Part shown: positions 43,971-51,872 of the stretch, piece after piece
Layout of the letters: each line of letters begins with the position of its first letter
How positions within the stretch are numbered: position 1 is the first letter of the stretch
Assembly (NCBI GenBank): GCA_020630015.1
Contig: JAHDCF010000016.1
Location: 1 to 54,961, forward strand
Direction: 5' to 3'
DNA length: 54,961 nucleotides
Source of the DNA: Planktomarina sp.
GTDB taxonomy: Bacteria; Pseudomonadota; Alphaproteobacteria; Rhodobacterales; Rhodobacteraceae
Notes under the pieces: model-generated
Told to the model about the DNA's origin: nothing
Databases searched by the model: none
Seen by the model: only the letters and a program-made list of their open reading frames with translations
Translations under genes and position numbers: made by a program

Positions 43971-45632
43971 ATGGCAAAGAACTCTGCAGATGTGGCGCAA
44001 CCGCGCGAAAAAGCCCGCAGGCATCGCCCAACCATTTGGGTTTTGCTGGCTGCAGTTTGTGCAGGGTTGGTGGTTCTGCCGTTAGTGGCACTGGTTTGGA
44101 TTGCCGCCACCCCTTCAGAACCTATTTGGGCGCATTTGGTGACCACAAGTTTGGCGCGATACGTGACCAACACCATTTGTTTGATGATCACCGTGGGGGC
44201 CGGAACCGTGATTTTGGGCACGGGATTGGCCTATTTGGTGACCCACATCGCCTTTCCCGGACGGTGGTGGCTGCAATACGCCTTGTTTTTTCCCTTGGCA
44301 GTTCCAGCCTATATCGCGGCCTTCGCTGTGGTGGATTTCTTTGAATTTGCCGGTCCGTTGCAGGTTTGGTTGCGGTCTGTGTTCGGATGGTCGCGACCGG
44401 GGGATTATTGGTTCTTTGAAATTCGAAGTTTCGGCGGCGCGGCGTCCGTCTTTACCCTGACATTATACCCTTATGTGTATCTTTTGGCCCGCAGTTCTTT
44501 TCGCAGCCAAGCTGCCGGTGTCCGTGATACGGCAAGATCGCTTGGGTTGGGGCCGCTTGCCACCGCGTGGCGGGTATCCCTGCCATTGGCGCGGCCGGGG
44601 ATTGTGGCGGGTGTCGCGATCGTAATGATGGAAACCATCAGCGATTTTGGAACGGTGGAATTTTTTGCCGTGCAAACCCTGACAACGGGCATCTTTTCGG
44701 TTTGGTTGGAAAGTTACAACGCAGGTGGCGCGGCGCAGCTGTCGTTGTGTTTGTTGATCCTTGTGATTGTATTGGTCAGCCTGGAAAGGATCCAAAGGCA
44801 AAGCGCCCAATTCAACAAAACCGGGCGTCAAACTCAGCTTGTCCCGCCTCGGCGGGTGTCACCTGTCGGACGGGCCGCTGCCTTGGTGGCCTGTTTGATC
44901 GTTTTCGCGCTGGGCTTTGGTCTTCCGATGGGGTTGTTGATCACCCATGCCTTGGCCATCGGGTTTGCAATGTCACAGGGGGTTTTGGGCGCCCTTGCCA
45001 ACAGTGTGGTTTTGGGATCGGTCACCGCTGGATTGACCGTGATTGCAGGTTTTGCGGTGGTCTATGGCGTGGTGCAGCGGGGAGGGCATCTTTTGGCCAT
45101 CCTCAGCCGGATATCGACATTGGGCTATGCGATCCCCGGGGCTGTTTTGGGCATTGGCCTTCTCAGCCCGTTAGCCGGATTGGATCACCTGATCGCCAAT
45201 GGCATAGAAGCCGTAACCGGGCGTAATATCGGCCTTTTATTCACGGGCGGTATCGTGGCCTTGATCTTTGCCTACGTGGTGCGCTTTTTTGCGATTGCCA
45301 TCGGGGCCGCGGAAACCGGTTTTGCAAGCTTGCCCACATCCGTCACACTTGCCGCGCGCACCCTTGGCGCTTCGCAATTGCGCACCCTGGGGCAAGTCAC
45401 TGGCCCGATGATGAAAACATCTGTGCTGTCCGCCCTGTTGTTGGTATTTGTGGACACGGTGAAAGAATTGCCCGCAACATTGCTGTTGCGCCCGTTTGGG
45501 TTTGAAACCTTGGCAACCTATACCTATGCCCAAGCCACCTTGGAAAACCTTGCCGAAGCCGCCGTTCCAGCCCTGATGATCGTGGCCCTTTCGGTGGCGG
45601 CCGTAATCTTTTTGGCCAGAACCAATCGCTAG
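43971..45632 (+). CDS. fused two-domain iron-type ABC permease (FbpB/ThiP-like)
   Basis: This 553-residue permease contains two fused membrane halves with about 12 helices. Each half has a BPD-type coupling loop: DTARSLGLGPLATAWRVSLPLARPGI (about 187-212; listed as a continuous segment by position only) and, in the second half, LAARTLGASQLRTLGQVTGP (about 461-480). This fused form is typical of ferric-iron (FbpB/SfuB) and thiamine (ThiP) importers. ATG 43971 follows GGCAAGGAC. The ATPase and binding-protein genes are not next to it; tRNA-Thr and the integrated element lie directly downstream and may have interrupted such a cluster. Confidence 0.85.
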   Translation: MAKNSADVAQPREKARRHRPTIWVLLAAVCAGLVVLPLVALVWIAATPSEPIWAHLVTTSLARYVTNTICLMITVGAGTVILGTGLAYLVTHIAFPGRWWLQYALFFPLAVPAYIAAFAVVDFFEFAGPLQVWLRSVFGWSRPGDYWFFEIRSFGGAASVFTLTLYPYVYLLARSSFRSQAAGVRDTARSLGLGPLATAWRVSLPLARPGIVAGVAIVMMETISDFGTVEFFAVQTLTTGIFSVWLESYNAGGAAQLSLCLLILVIVLVSLERIQRQSAQFNKTGRQTQLVPPRRVSPVGRAAALVACLIVFALGFGLPMGLLITHALAIGFAMSQGVLGALANSVVLGSVTAGLTVIAGFAVVYGVVQRGGHLLAILSRISTLGYAIPGAVLGIGLLSPLAGLDHLIANGIEAVTGRNIGLLFTGGIVALIFAYVVRFFAIAIGAAETGFASLPTSVTLAARTLGASQLRTLGQVTGPMMKTSVLSALLLVFVDTVKELPATLLLRPFGFETLATYTYAQATLENLAEAAVPALMIVALSVAAVIFLARTNR

Positions 45633-45674
45633 GGCTTGCAACCCTCAAAACTTTTCCCTAAACGACCGCCCAGT

Positions 45675-45750
45675 GCCCCTATAGCTCAGCTGGTAGAGCA
45701 ACTGATTTGTAATCAGTAGGTCCGCGGTTCGAGTCCGTGTGGGGGCACCA
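45675..45750 (+). tRNA. tRNA-Thr (UGU)
   Basis: A complete cloverleaf folds by hand. The acceptor GCCCCTA pairs with TGGGGGC (one G-U), the D arm is GCTC-AGCTGGTA-GAGC, the anticodon arm is ACTGA-TTTGTAA-TCAGT with anticodon TGT, and the T arm is CGCGG-TTCGAGT-CCGTG. Discriminator A and encoded CCA follow. It reads ACA codons and serves as the integration site for the adjacent element, whose left boundary lies within the T arm. Confidence 0.97.
45731..45743. repeat. left attachment-site repeat (attL core)
   Basis: GAGTCCGTGTGGG lies in the T loop, T stem and acceptor stem of tRNA-Thr and recurs exactly at 54843-54855. The tRNA remains intact on this side, as expected when an element carries a copy of the tRNA 3' end. 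Confidence 0.7.
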
Positions 45751-45862
45751 TTTTCACATCCAGATGTATCCAATGACATTCGCAAAGCCCTAGTTTATAA
45801 GGGTTTTTATGGAAAATATTGTCCGATACGGTTTTGTGCGATTTGATACGATAACCCCAGAT

Positions 45863-45884
45863 TGGGGGTATCCGTGGGGGTATC
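45863..45884 (+). repeat. left pair of 10-bp repeats, probable integrase arm sites
   Basis: TGGGGGTATC-cg-TGGGGGTATC: two direct copies with 2-bp spacing, overlapping the start region of the integrase gene. A third, inverted copy lies at 45904-45913. An identical 10-2-10 arrangement recurs at 54766-54787 near the right end. Placement at both ends of the element fits arm-type integrase or excisionase binding. Confidence 0.65.
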
Positions 45885-47106
45885 TGCAAATCGCGAAAAA
45901 AGTGATACCCCCAGCAAGATTTTAAGCGATATCAAGATTCGGAACTTAAAACCCAAAGAAAAGCTGTATAAAGTTTCTGACTTCGATGGTCTGTATATTG
46001 CAGTTAAACCAAACGGATCAAAATTGTGGCGGCTAAAATATCGGATTGATGGAAGGGTAAAGACCTATTCCATCGGTGTTTATCCTGCCGTCAGTTTGGC
46101 CCAAGCCCGCAAGGCGCGGGACGCGGCACGGGTTCAGATTGCGCAAGGCATTGACCCTAGTGAAGTCAAGCAAGAGGAAAAATTGATCCGGCGAGAGGCC
46201 CAAGGCCATACGTTTGCTAAGATCGGGTTGGAGTTTCTGGATAAGCAAAGAAAAGAGGGGAAGTCGAAAGCGACTTTGGACAAAACCGAATATCACCTGA
46301 AAATGGCGAATAAAGATTTTGGCAAGAAACCTATAACAGAAATCACCGCGCCAATGATTTTGAAAACCTTGCGCAAGGTTGAGGCGAAGGGCAACTACGA
46401 AACCGCCCATCGATTACGTGCCCGAATTGGTTCGATCTTTCGCTATGCCGTGGCAAGCGGAGTTGCGGAAACTGATCCTACATATGCGCTACGCGATGCA
46501 TTGATCCGCCCAACACGGGTGCACCGAGCGGCGATCACAGACCCAAAAGCGCTGGGCCAATTGTTGAACGCCATTGATGCATTTGAAGGGCAAACGACCA
46601 CCCGAATTGGACTGCAGCTTTTGGCGCTACTGGCCCAACGCCCGGGCGAAAGTCGTCATGCGAAGTGGCAAGAGTTCGATTTAGAGGAAAATGTCTGGTC
46701 GATCCCAGCCGAAAAAATGAAAATGCGACGCGATCATTCGATACCATTGCCCGAACAAGCGCGGCAGATTTTGCATGAATTGCGAAAGTTTACCGGACAT
46801 AGTGAATTTCTGTTCCCGTCACTGCGATCAGTTAAACGTCCCATGTCCGAAAACACCCTAAACGCCGCATTGCGCCGCATGGGTTATTCCGGCGAAGAAA
46901 TGACCGCGCACGGGTTTCGGGCCAGCTTTTCAACACTGGCCAATGAAAGCAGCCTATGGAATCCGGACGCCATTGAGCGGGCTTTGGCGCATGTCGAAAA
47001 GAACGAAGTGCGTCGCGCATATGCACGTGGTGAACATTGGGATGAACGCGTAAGGCTTGCGAATTGGTGGGCGATGGAGTTGGATGGGTTTAGGCAAATA
47101 GGATAA
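45874..47106 (+). CDS. P4-type tyrosine integrase (DUF4102 N-terminal domain)
   Basis: This site-specific recombinase has about 410 residues. The N-terminal DUF4102-type arm-binding domain (DIKIRNLKPKEKLYKVSD and LWRLKYRIDGRVKTYSIGVYP) is followed by the core-binding domain (about 110-200). The catalytic domain contains Arg in LLALLAQRPGESRHAKW, Lys in EKMKMRRDHSIPL, HGFRASFSTLANE (His-x-x-Arg) and the final Arg/Tyr region ALAHVEKNEVRRAYARG. It lies about 110 bp from tRNA-Thr. The start is uncertain: GTG 45874 or TTG 45862, both inside the TGGGGGTATC repeats; there is no ATG near the domain start. It should integrate and help excise the element. Confidence 0.92.
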   Translation: MGVSANREKSDTPSKILSDIKIRNLKPKEKLYKVSDFDGLYIAVKPNGSKLWRLKYRIDGRVKTYSIGVYPAVSLAQARKARDAARVQIAQGIDPSEVKQEEKLIRREAQGHTFAKIGLEFLDKQRKEGKSKATLDKTEYHLKMANKDFGKKPITEITAPMILKTLRKVEAKGNYETAHRLRARIGSIFRYAVASGVAETDPTYALRDALIRPTRVHRAAITDPKALGQLLNAIDAFEGQTTTRIGLQLLALLAQRPGESRHAKWQEFDLEENVWSIPAEKMKMRRDHSIPLPEQARQILHELRKFTGHSEFLFPSLRSVKRPMSENTLNAALRRMGYSGEEMTAHGFRASFSTLANESSLWNPDAIERALAHVEKNEVRRAYARGEHWDERVRLANWWAMELDGFRQIG

Positions 47107-47112
47107 TAATTT

Positions 47113-48057
47113 TTGTGTAATTCCGAAAAACAACAACTGGTAAAAGACGCACTTTTTTGGATTGTCTCCGATGTAGAATATTTACACGAAGCAACCGGTT
47201 TGTTTGCTAAAGAAGTCATCGAGGCGCGACGGTTTAGTCAATTTCTTTCCAATCGACGTCAGCAGGAACTCAACAAGACTGCGCATGTTTCAAGTTTAAA
47301 CTATCGTAGAGCGTTTAACAAAATTTTGGATGCCCCGCGAGAATTTGATCCTGAAACAATTGACGCAATCAAAGTGGAACAAAGGCGGCTTGAAGGATCG
47401 ACTGTAGATGAATTGAAGCAGGAAGTTGCCACGCTCATTCAAAAAAACAAAGATCGACGAGAAGAAGGGCCAATTTATAATCGACCCGAAAATCGACTGC
47501 ATCGATTAGAGGTTTGGGTTCGAAAAAGTGCATGGTTGCCGAGTGAAGCGGTATTGATCTTAGGATATCGGGAGCCGAGCGAAGCGGTGGTGGTCGAGCT
47601 AGAAAATCTACGCGCGCATCAAATCGAAGATTCTCCATTTGCAACGGCGTTTCATACTGTCAAAGAAACCATGCAATCTGCCATTGATGTTGGCGAAATT
47701 TCCAGTCCTGGACGCCCTTTAGAGTATTTGCGTTGGTTTGATAAAGTGAAGTATGAAGTGCCAGACGAATTGCGACACGCAATCTTGGAAATTCATGCTC
47801 CCGAAGAATTAGCCCGTCTAAAAAATATACCTGATGAAAAAGAAATCGTGCTGAGTCCGAGCGAAAAAAACTCGCTTTTGAAACTTGTCGCGACGATGGG
47901 TTTAAAAGGCTATGGATTTGATCCAGATGCCACTAGAAGTAACACCGCTGTTGAAATTCAATCAGATGCGAATTTGATCGGCCTAAGCCTTGATCAAAAG
48001 ACCATTCTTAAGTGGCTCCGACATGCTGTTAAGTTGGTACCTGAAGTCGAGGACTAA
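47113..48057 (+). CDS. uncharacterised integrase-linked protein
   Basis: I do not recognise a characterised family for this 314-residue protein. It begins at TTG 47113 (AGGATAA upstream), 6 bp after the integrase stop, so it is probably cotranscribed. It is mostly helical and charged, with coiled-coil-like RRLEGSTVDELKQEVATLIQ around residues 92-111. The C-terminal 60 residues have SEKNSLLKLVATMGLKGYGF and then DANLIGLSLDQKTILKWLRH, a pattern that looks like a small DNA-binding helix-turn-helix often seen in proteins beside P4-type integrases. It has no membrane segment. Its A+T content is higher than that of the chromosome. Role unknown; accessory integration or regulatory protein is possible. 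Confidence 0.6.
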   Translation: MCNSEKQQLVKDALFWIVSDVEYLHEATGLFAKEVIEARRFSQFLSNRRQQELNKTAHVSSLNYRRAFNKILDAPREFDPETIDAIKVEQRRLEGSTVDELKQEVATLIQKNKDRREEGPIYNRPENRLHRLEVWVRKSAWLPSEAVLILGYREPSEAVVVELENLRAHQIEDSPFATAFHTVKETMQSAIDVGEISSPGRPLEYLRWFDKVKYEVPDELRHAILEIHAPEELARLKNIPDEKEIVLSPSEKNSLLKLVATMGLKGYGFDPDATRSNTAVEIQSDANLIGLSLDQKTILKWLRHAVKLVPEVED

Positions 48058-48148
48058 CGGAATCCTTATCGGAACGTCTCAATCCGGCAAATTCGATCTT
48101 GGACAATGCAAGCTCACCTCGAACGTAACAACTCGTAGGTGAACCCAA

Positions 48149-48355
48149 ATGGACTACCCCAATTTCCCACAAACAGGCTTGGTGCGCCTTTCCCAAATTC
48201 TTGCACCCGCAGGCCCTATTCCTGTTGCCAGGTCCACATGGTGGCAAGGCGTCAAGGAAGGCCGTTTCCCGAAACCCCAAAAGCTAGGCCCACGCACAAC
48301 AGTCTGGAAGGTGGAAGATATTCGCGCGCTGTTTGACGGTGACGACAATGGTTAG
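48149..48355 (+). CDS. AlpA-like helix-turn-helix regulator/excisionase
   Basis: This 68-residue protein has the AlpA/MerR-like pattern: LVRLSQILAPAGPIPVARST (first helices and turn), WWQGVKEGRFPKPQKLGPRTT, and WKVEDIRALFDG. AlpA-type proteins activate or act as directionality factors for P4-like integrases. AGGTGA precedes ATG 48149. Its last codons overlap the next gene (ATG 48348). Confidence 0.85.
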   Translation: MDYPNFPQTGLVRLSQILAPAGPIPVARSTWWQGVKEGRFPKPQKLGPRTTVWKVEDIRALFDGDDNG

Positions 48356-48794
48356 GGCGGGCACCATTCGTAAGATCAGACGCTCGAAAACGTATAGCTA
48401 TGCTGAATTGGCAATCGCCACAGGCCGGTGCGAAGCAACGGTTCGCGGCTGGGTTAAGCGTGGGATGCGTGTTTTAGATGGGTCTATCCCGCATTTGATC
48501 ATTGGGTCGGACGCCCGTGATTTCTTGACCGCCCAATTGCGCCCGAAAAAACCGAAAATGGCGCTGGGCGAAGTGTGTTGTTTCAAATGCAAACAGCGTC
48601 ATGTCCCCAAAGGTGATTTGGCCGAACTCCTGCCCAATGGTCCAAATGGCTGGCGATTGGCCGCGTTGTGCCCGTGTGGCGCAATGTGTTCGCGGATCGT
48701 CGCACAAGGCGATCTTCGGGGGCATGCTGAAAAATTGGGGTTGCAGTTGGGTGGGGTGAATCAAGCCTATTCGATAACCCATTCCCCCACTTAA
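48348..48794 (+). CDS. small HTH/zinc-ribbon protein of the island
   Basis: This 148-residue protein has an N-terminal helix-turn-helix-like segment (YSYAELAIATGRCEATVRGW, about 16-35) followed by a Cys-rich region, CCFKCKQRHVP (about 77-87) and LCPCGAMCSR (about 106-115), which could bind zinc. It overlaps the AlpA-like gene and lies 28 bp before the second recombinase. I do not recognise a named family; a DNA-binding accessory factor for excision or transcription is a reasonable inference. Confidence 0.65.
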   Translation: MVRAGTIRKIRRSKTYSYAELAIATGRCEATVRGWVKRGMRVLDGSIPHLIIGSDARDFLTAQLRPKKPKMALGEVCCFKCKQRHVPKGDLAELLPNGPNGWRLAALCPCGAMCSRIVAQGDLRGHAEKLGLQLGGVNQAYSITHSPT

Positions 48795-48822
48795 ATTTAC
48801 ATTCAAACAGGACCAAACCAAT

Positions 48823-49842
48823 ATGAGAAAGTTTAACGAAGAAAATGAGCGGATAAAACGCAAATACAGCCAATATCTGCGCGAAGCAAAACGGATGGAC
48901 CATAAAACGGTTCAAAAGGCTGAAGATGCGATTTTGAAGTTTGAGGCGAGCACTGGATTTAAATCGTTCAAGCTGTTTCACATCGAACAGGCAGTCGCGT
49001 TTAAAGCCAAGTTTGAAAATGAGATCAGCAAAACCACGGGTAAGCCATTGGCAAAAGAGACCATAGCGGCAACATTGACGGCTTTGAAAAAGTTCTTCTT
49101 CTGGCTGGCAGGTCAGCAAGGCTATAAAAAACGCATTGCCCATTCGGATGCGGATTATTTTAACCAAAACGCCAAAGATGCGCGGGTGGCGTCAGCGCGG
49201 CGCGAAATACCGTTCCCGTCTTTGCAGCAATGTGCCCACGCCTTTGCGCAAATGCCCAGCGCAACAGATATGGATAAGCGGAACCGTGCTTTGTTTGCTT
49301 TTTTGATGATTGCAACGGCACGGGATGGGGCCATTGCATCGCTGCGTCTAAAACACATCGATTTGGTGGAAGGTTGCGTTTACCAAGATGCGCGGGACGT
49401 TAAGACCAAGTTTTCCAAGACGTTCACAACATGGTTTATGCCAGTTGGCACGGAATATACCGACTGTTTCTATGCATGGGTGCAATACTTGCGTGATGAA
49501 AAACTGTTTGCCCCAGATGATCCGCTGTTTCCACGTCCCTTGATGGGGCTGTCGGATATGGGTGGTTTTGAGGTTCAAGGTCTGTCGCGGGATATGTACG
49601 CCAGCGCCAATGCCCTGCGCCTAACTATCCATGATGCATTCACCAACGCAGGCCTGCCCAAATACCCGCCACATACATTCCGCAAGACCATTACAAAATG
49701 GGGGCAGGGGTACTACACATCCCCCGCCGCACTTAAGGCGTTTAGCCAAAATTTGGGGCACGATAGTGTTGCGACGACATTAGATAGTTACTGCCCTGTA
49801 GGGCCGGAAGAACAAAAGCGGCTGATAGTTGGGTGCCGCTAG
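48823..49842 (+). CDS. second tyrosine recombinase (XerC/D-like)
   Basis: This 339-residue phage-integrase-family protein has an N-terminal SAM-like domain (about 10-100) and a catalytic domain (about 125-339). The catalytic residues are Arg in TARDGAIASLRLKHID (about 165-180), His-x-x-Arg in PHTFRKTITKWG, and LGHDSVATTLDSYCPVG (His...Tyr nucleophile, about 309-325). It is unrelated in N-terminal domain to the P4-type integrase at the left end. ATG 48823 has only a weak AGGA upstream. Two recombinases in one small element suggest either a composite element or separate jobs such as excision and multimer resolution. Confidence 0.88.
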   Translation: MRKFNEENERIKRKYSQYLREAKRMDHKTVQKAEDAILKFEASTGFKSFKLFHIEQAVAFKAKFENEISKTTGKPLAKETIAATLTALKKFFFWLAGQQGYKKRIAHSDADYFNQNAKDARVASARREIPFPSLQQCAHAFAQMPSATDMDKRNRALFAFLMIATARDGAIASLRLKHIDLVEGCVYQDARDVKTKFSKTFTTWFMPVGTEYTDCFYAWVQYLRDEKLFAPDDPLFPRPLMGLSDMGGFEVQGLSRDMYASANALRLTIHDAFTNAGLPKYPPHTFRKTITKWGQGYYTSPAALKAFSQNLGHDSVATTLDSYCPVGPEEQKRLIVGCR

Positions 49843-49939
49843 GCTTAAGCGGTGATTTTCGCACGACATAGCAGGGGTAAAGGCTGGATGTTTGAATATG
49901 ATTGGCATAGCTTCCCCCCAAATAAGATGGGGTTCAGTC

Positions 49940-50758
49940 GTGCAACAAGAAATCAAAAAGAATGCCGATATCACCGCCAATTCCGAACAACTGGCCACGT
50001 TGAAAACTCATTTTCCCCAGTGTTTTGATAAAGACGGCAAGTTTCGCCCCGACAAGTTGGAAGATATCGTGCGGGCCAGTCGCGCGGATATCACCCGCGA
50101 AGGGTATAAGCTGGACTGGCTGGGTAAATCTTATGCGCGGCTTTTGGCGAACCTGAAAACCGAAACACTGCTGGCCCCCAATGCGGAACATAACGCATTG
50201 CCCGAAAACGCGAAATCCGAAAACCTGTTGATCCAAGGGGATAACCTGGATGTGCTGAAACACCTTGTGAATGCCTATTCCGAAAAGGTGAAAATGATCT
50301 ATATCGACCCGCCTTATAACACAGGGTCAGATGGGTTTGTCTATAATGACACGCGCAAATTCACAGTGGAAGAATTGCAGCGACTGGCGGGTGTGGAAGA
50401 GGACGAGGCCAAACGCATTCTGGATTTCACCAATTCGGCCAGCAATTCCCATTCCGCCTGGCTGACCTTTATGTACCCCCGTCTGTATGTGGCCCGCGAA
50501 TTACTGCGCGAAGATGGGGTTATTTTTATTTCCATAGATGACCACGAACAGGCGCAATTGAAGTTATTATGTGACGACGTGTTTGGGGAGGAGAATTTTT
50601 TAGCCAAGCTCATCATCTCAACGGGAGCAAACAAATCTGGAAAAGGCGTCAAAATTCAAACAAACACTGAATACTGTTTTGCCTTCGCTAAAAGCGATCA
50701 GCTTGTTCAGGTAGAACGGATTGACAAAGTAGATGAAACCCTAAGAAATCATCAATGA
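49940..50758 (+). pseudogene. mod: type III restriction-modification methyltransferase (mod), 5' part before frameshift
   Basis: This is the N-terminal part of a type III DNA methyltransferase. NSEQLATLKTHFPQCFDKDG and ENLLIQGDNLDVLKHLVNAY come first, then the catalytic motif IV YIDPPYNTGSDGFVY (about 118-132), and GVIFISIDDHEQAQLK. The frame ends prematurely at TGA 50756-50758 while Mod homology resumes in another frame just downstream. The break lies at the AAA of 50746-50748: skipping one A joins CTA-AGA to ATC-ATC-AAT-GAT and restores the frame. The start is probably GTG 49940 (GGGG upstream). The 3' end of this part is A+T-rich. Confidence 0.85.
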
Positions 50759-51869
50759 TGCCCCAACACCGTTAGAAACAAGAGAGGATATGGGCTATAC
50801 GGTATATTGGAATAACAAAACAGGTGAGCTTGTTCCGGTATACGACTATGACAAAACAAAAATTCCAACAAATGATCCAGCGCAAGTTTACACAGACGAC
50901 GCAGGCCTACTTTCGAAGGGATTTATCCCCATAAGGCCAGGTTTCAGGGGTAAAAAACTACATCGTTGGCGCTGGGGATTAGAAACATTTAAGTCAAGAG
51001 CTCACGACGTATCAGTGGTCGAAACTAAAAACGGAATGACCTTAAAATTTTTTCAAAGTGGATTCAATGCGCCAAAAAATATTATTAGTTGTGGAAGTGG
51101 AACGAAAGAAACCACAAAGATTTTTGATGGCGATCCAATTTTTGAAAACCCGAAAAGCACTTCATTACTTTCGCGGCTTTTGTCAATCGGTGGTGATAAA
51201 GAACTAGTTGCACTCGACTTTTTCTCCGGCTCCGGCACCACCGCCCACGCAGTGATGGCGCTTAACGCACAAGATGGCGGCAATCGCAAGCATATCTCTG
51301 TGCAACTTGATGAACCCACCGACCCAAAGTCAGAGGCGCGCAAGGCAGGTTACAAAACCATCTTTGAAATCACCCGCGAACGGATCAAACGCGCGGCAGC
51401 CAAGATAAGGACAGATCACCCCGATGCCACCTGTGATTTTGGGTTCAAAGAATTCAAAACCATTCCGGCCAACGAAGGCCAATTTGCGGGATACATGGAT
51501 GACGCCGAAACGATGGAAGACTACACCCCTTTTAACGGTATGGCCTTGGATGATGATGGTATTCAGGCATTATTGACCACATGGGCCGCCTATGACGGTC
51601 TGCCCCTGAATCAATCCTTGGACGCGGTCGATCTGGATGGCTATACCGCCTTTGCGGGCGGGGATAAGCTGTATTTTGTGAACAGCGGTCTGAATATCAA
51701 ACACATTGTAACCATGCTAACCCGCATTGACGAAGACCCCACATTCACCCCGCGCAAGATTGTGGTGTTTCACCATCGTTTCAACGACAAGCAATTGCGC
51801 GAATTTTCAGAGGCCGTGAACGCCCCAAACCGCAAGCACCTGCAACTTGAATTCATTCAGCGGTTCTAA
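50745..51869 (+). pseudogene. mod: type III methyltransferase (mod), 3' part after frameshift
   Basis: This is the C-terminal part of the same Mod. The open frame begins after TAA 50742-50744, with an internal ATG at 50790 that could allow independent translation (359 residues). Residues after 50745 read IINDAPTPLETREDMGYTVYW, continuing the upstream protein. A target-recognition-like stretch follows, then the SAM-binding motif I ALDFFSGSGTTAHAVMAL near 51209-51262 and the conserved end. With the 5' part it would give about 640 residues, normal for Mod. The stop lies 3 bp before res. As written the two halves are separate, so methylation would require frameshifting or reassociation. Confidence 0.85.
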
Positions 51870-51872
51870 GGC

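Noticed and set aside
45862-45913. CRISPR-like or iteron origin from the TGGGGGTATC repeats
   Set aside because: There are only two to three copies at each end, spacers are 2 bp, and no replication initiator or cas genes are present; integrase arm sites explain them better.
47107-49842. Novel anti-phage defence operon in the island besides the R-M system
   Set aside because: Only the 314-residue protein is unassigned; the other genes look like regulatory and recombination factors. I see no nuclease, NTPase or toxin motif that would support a defence claim.
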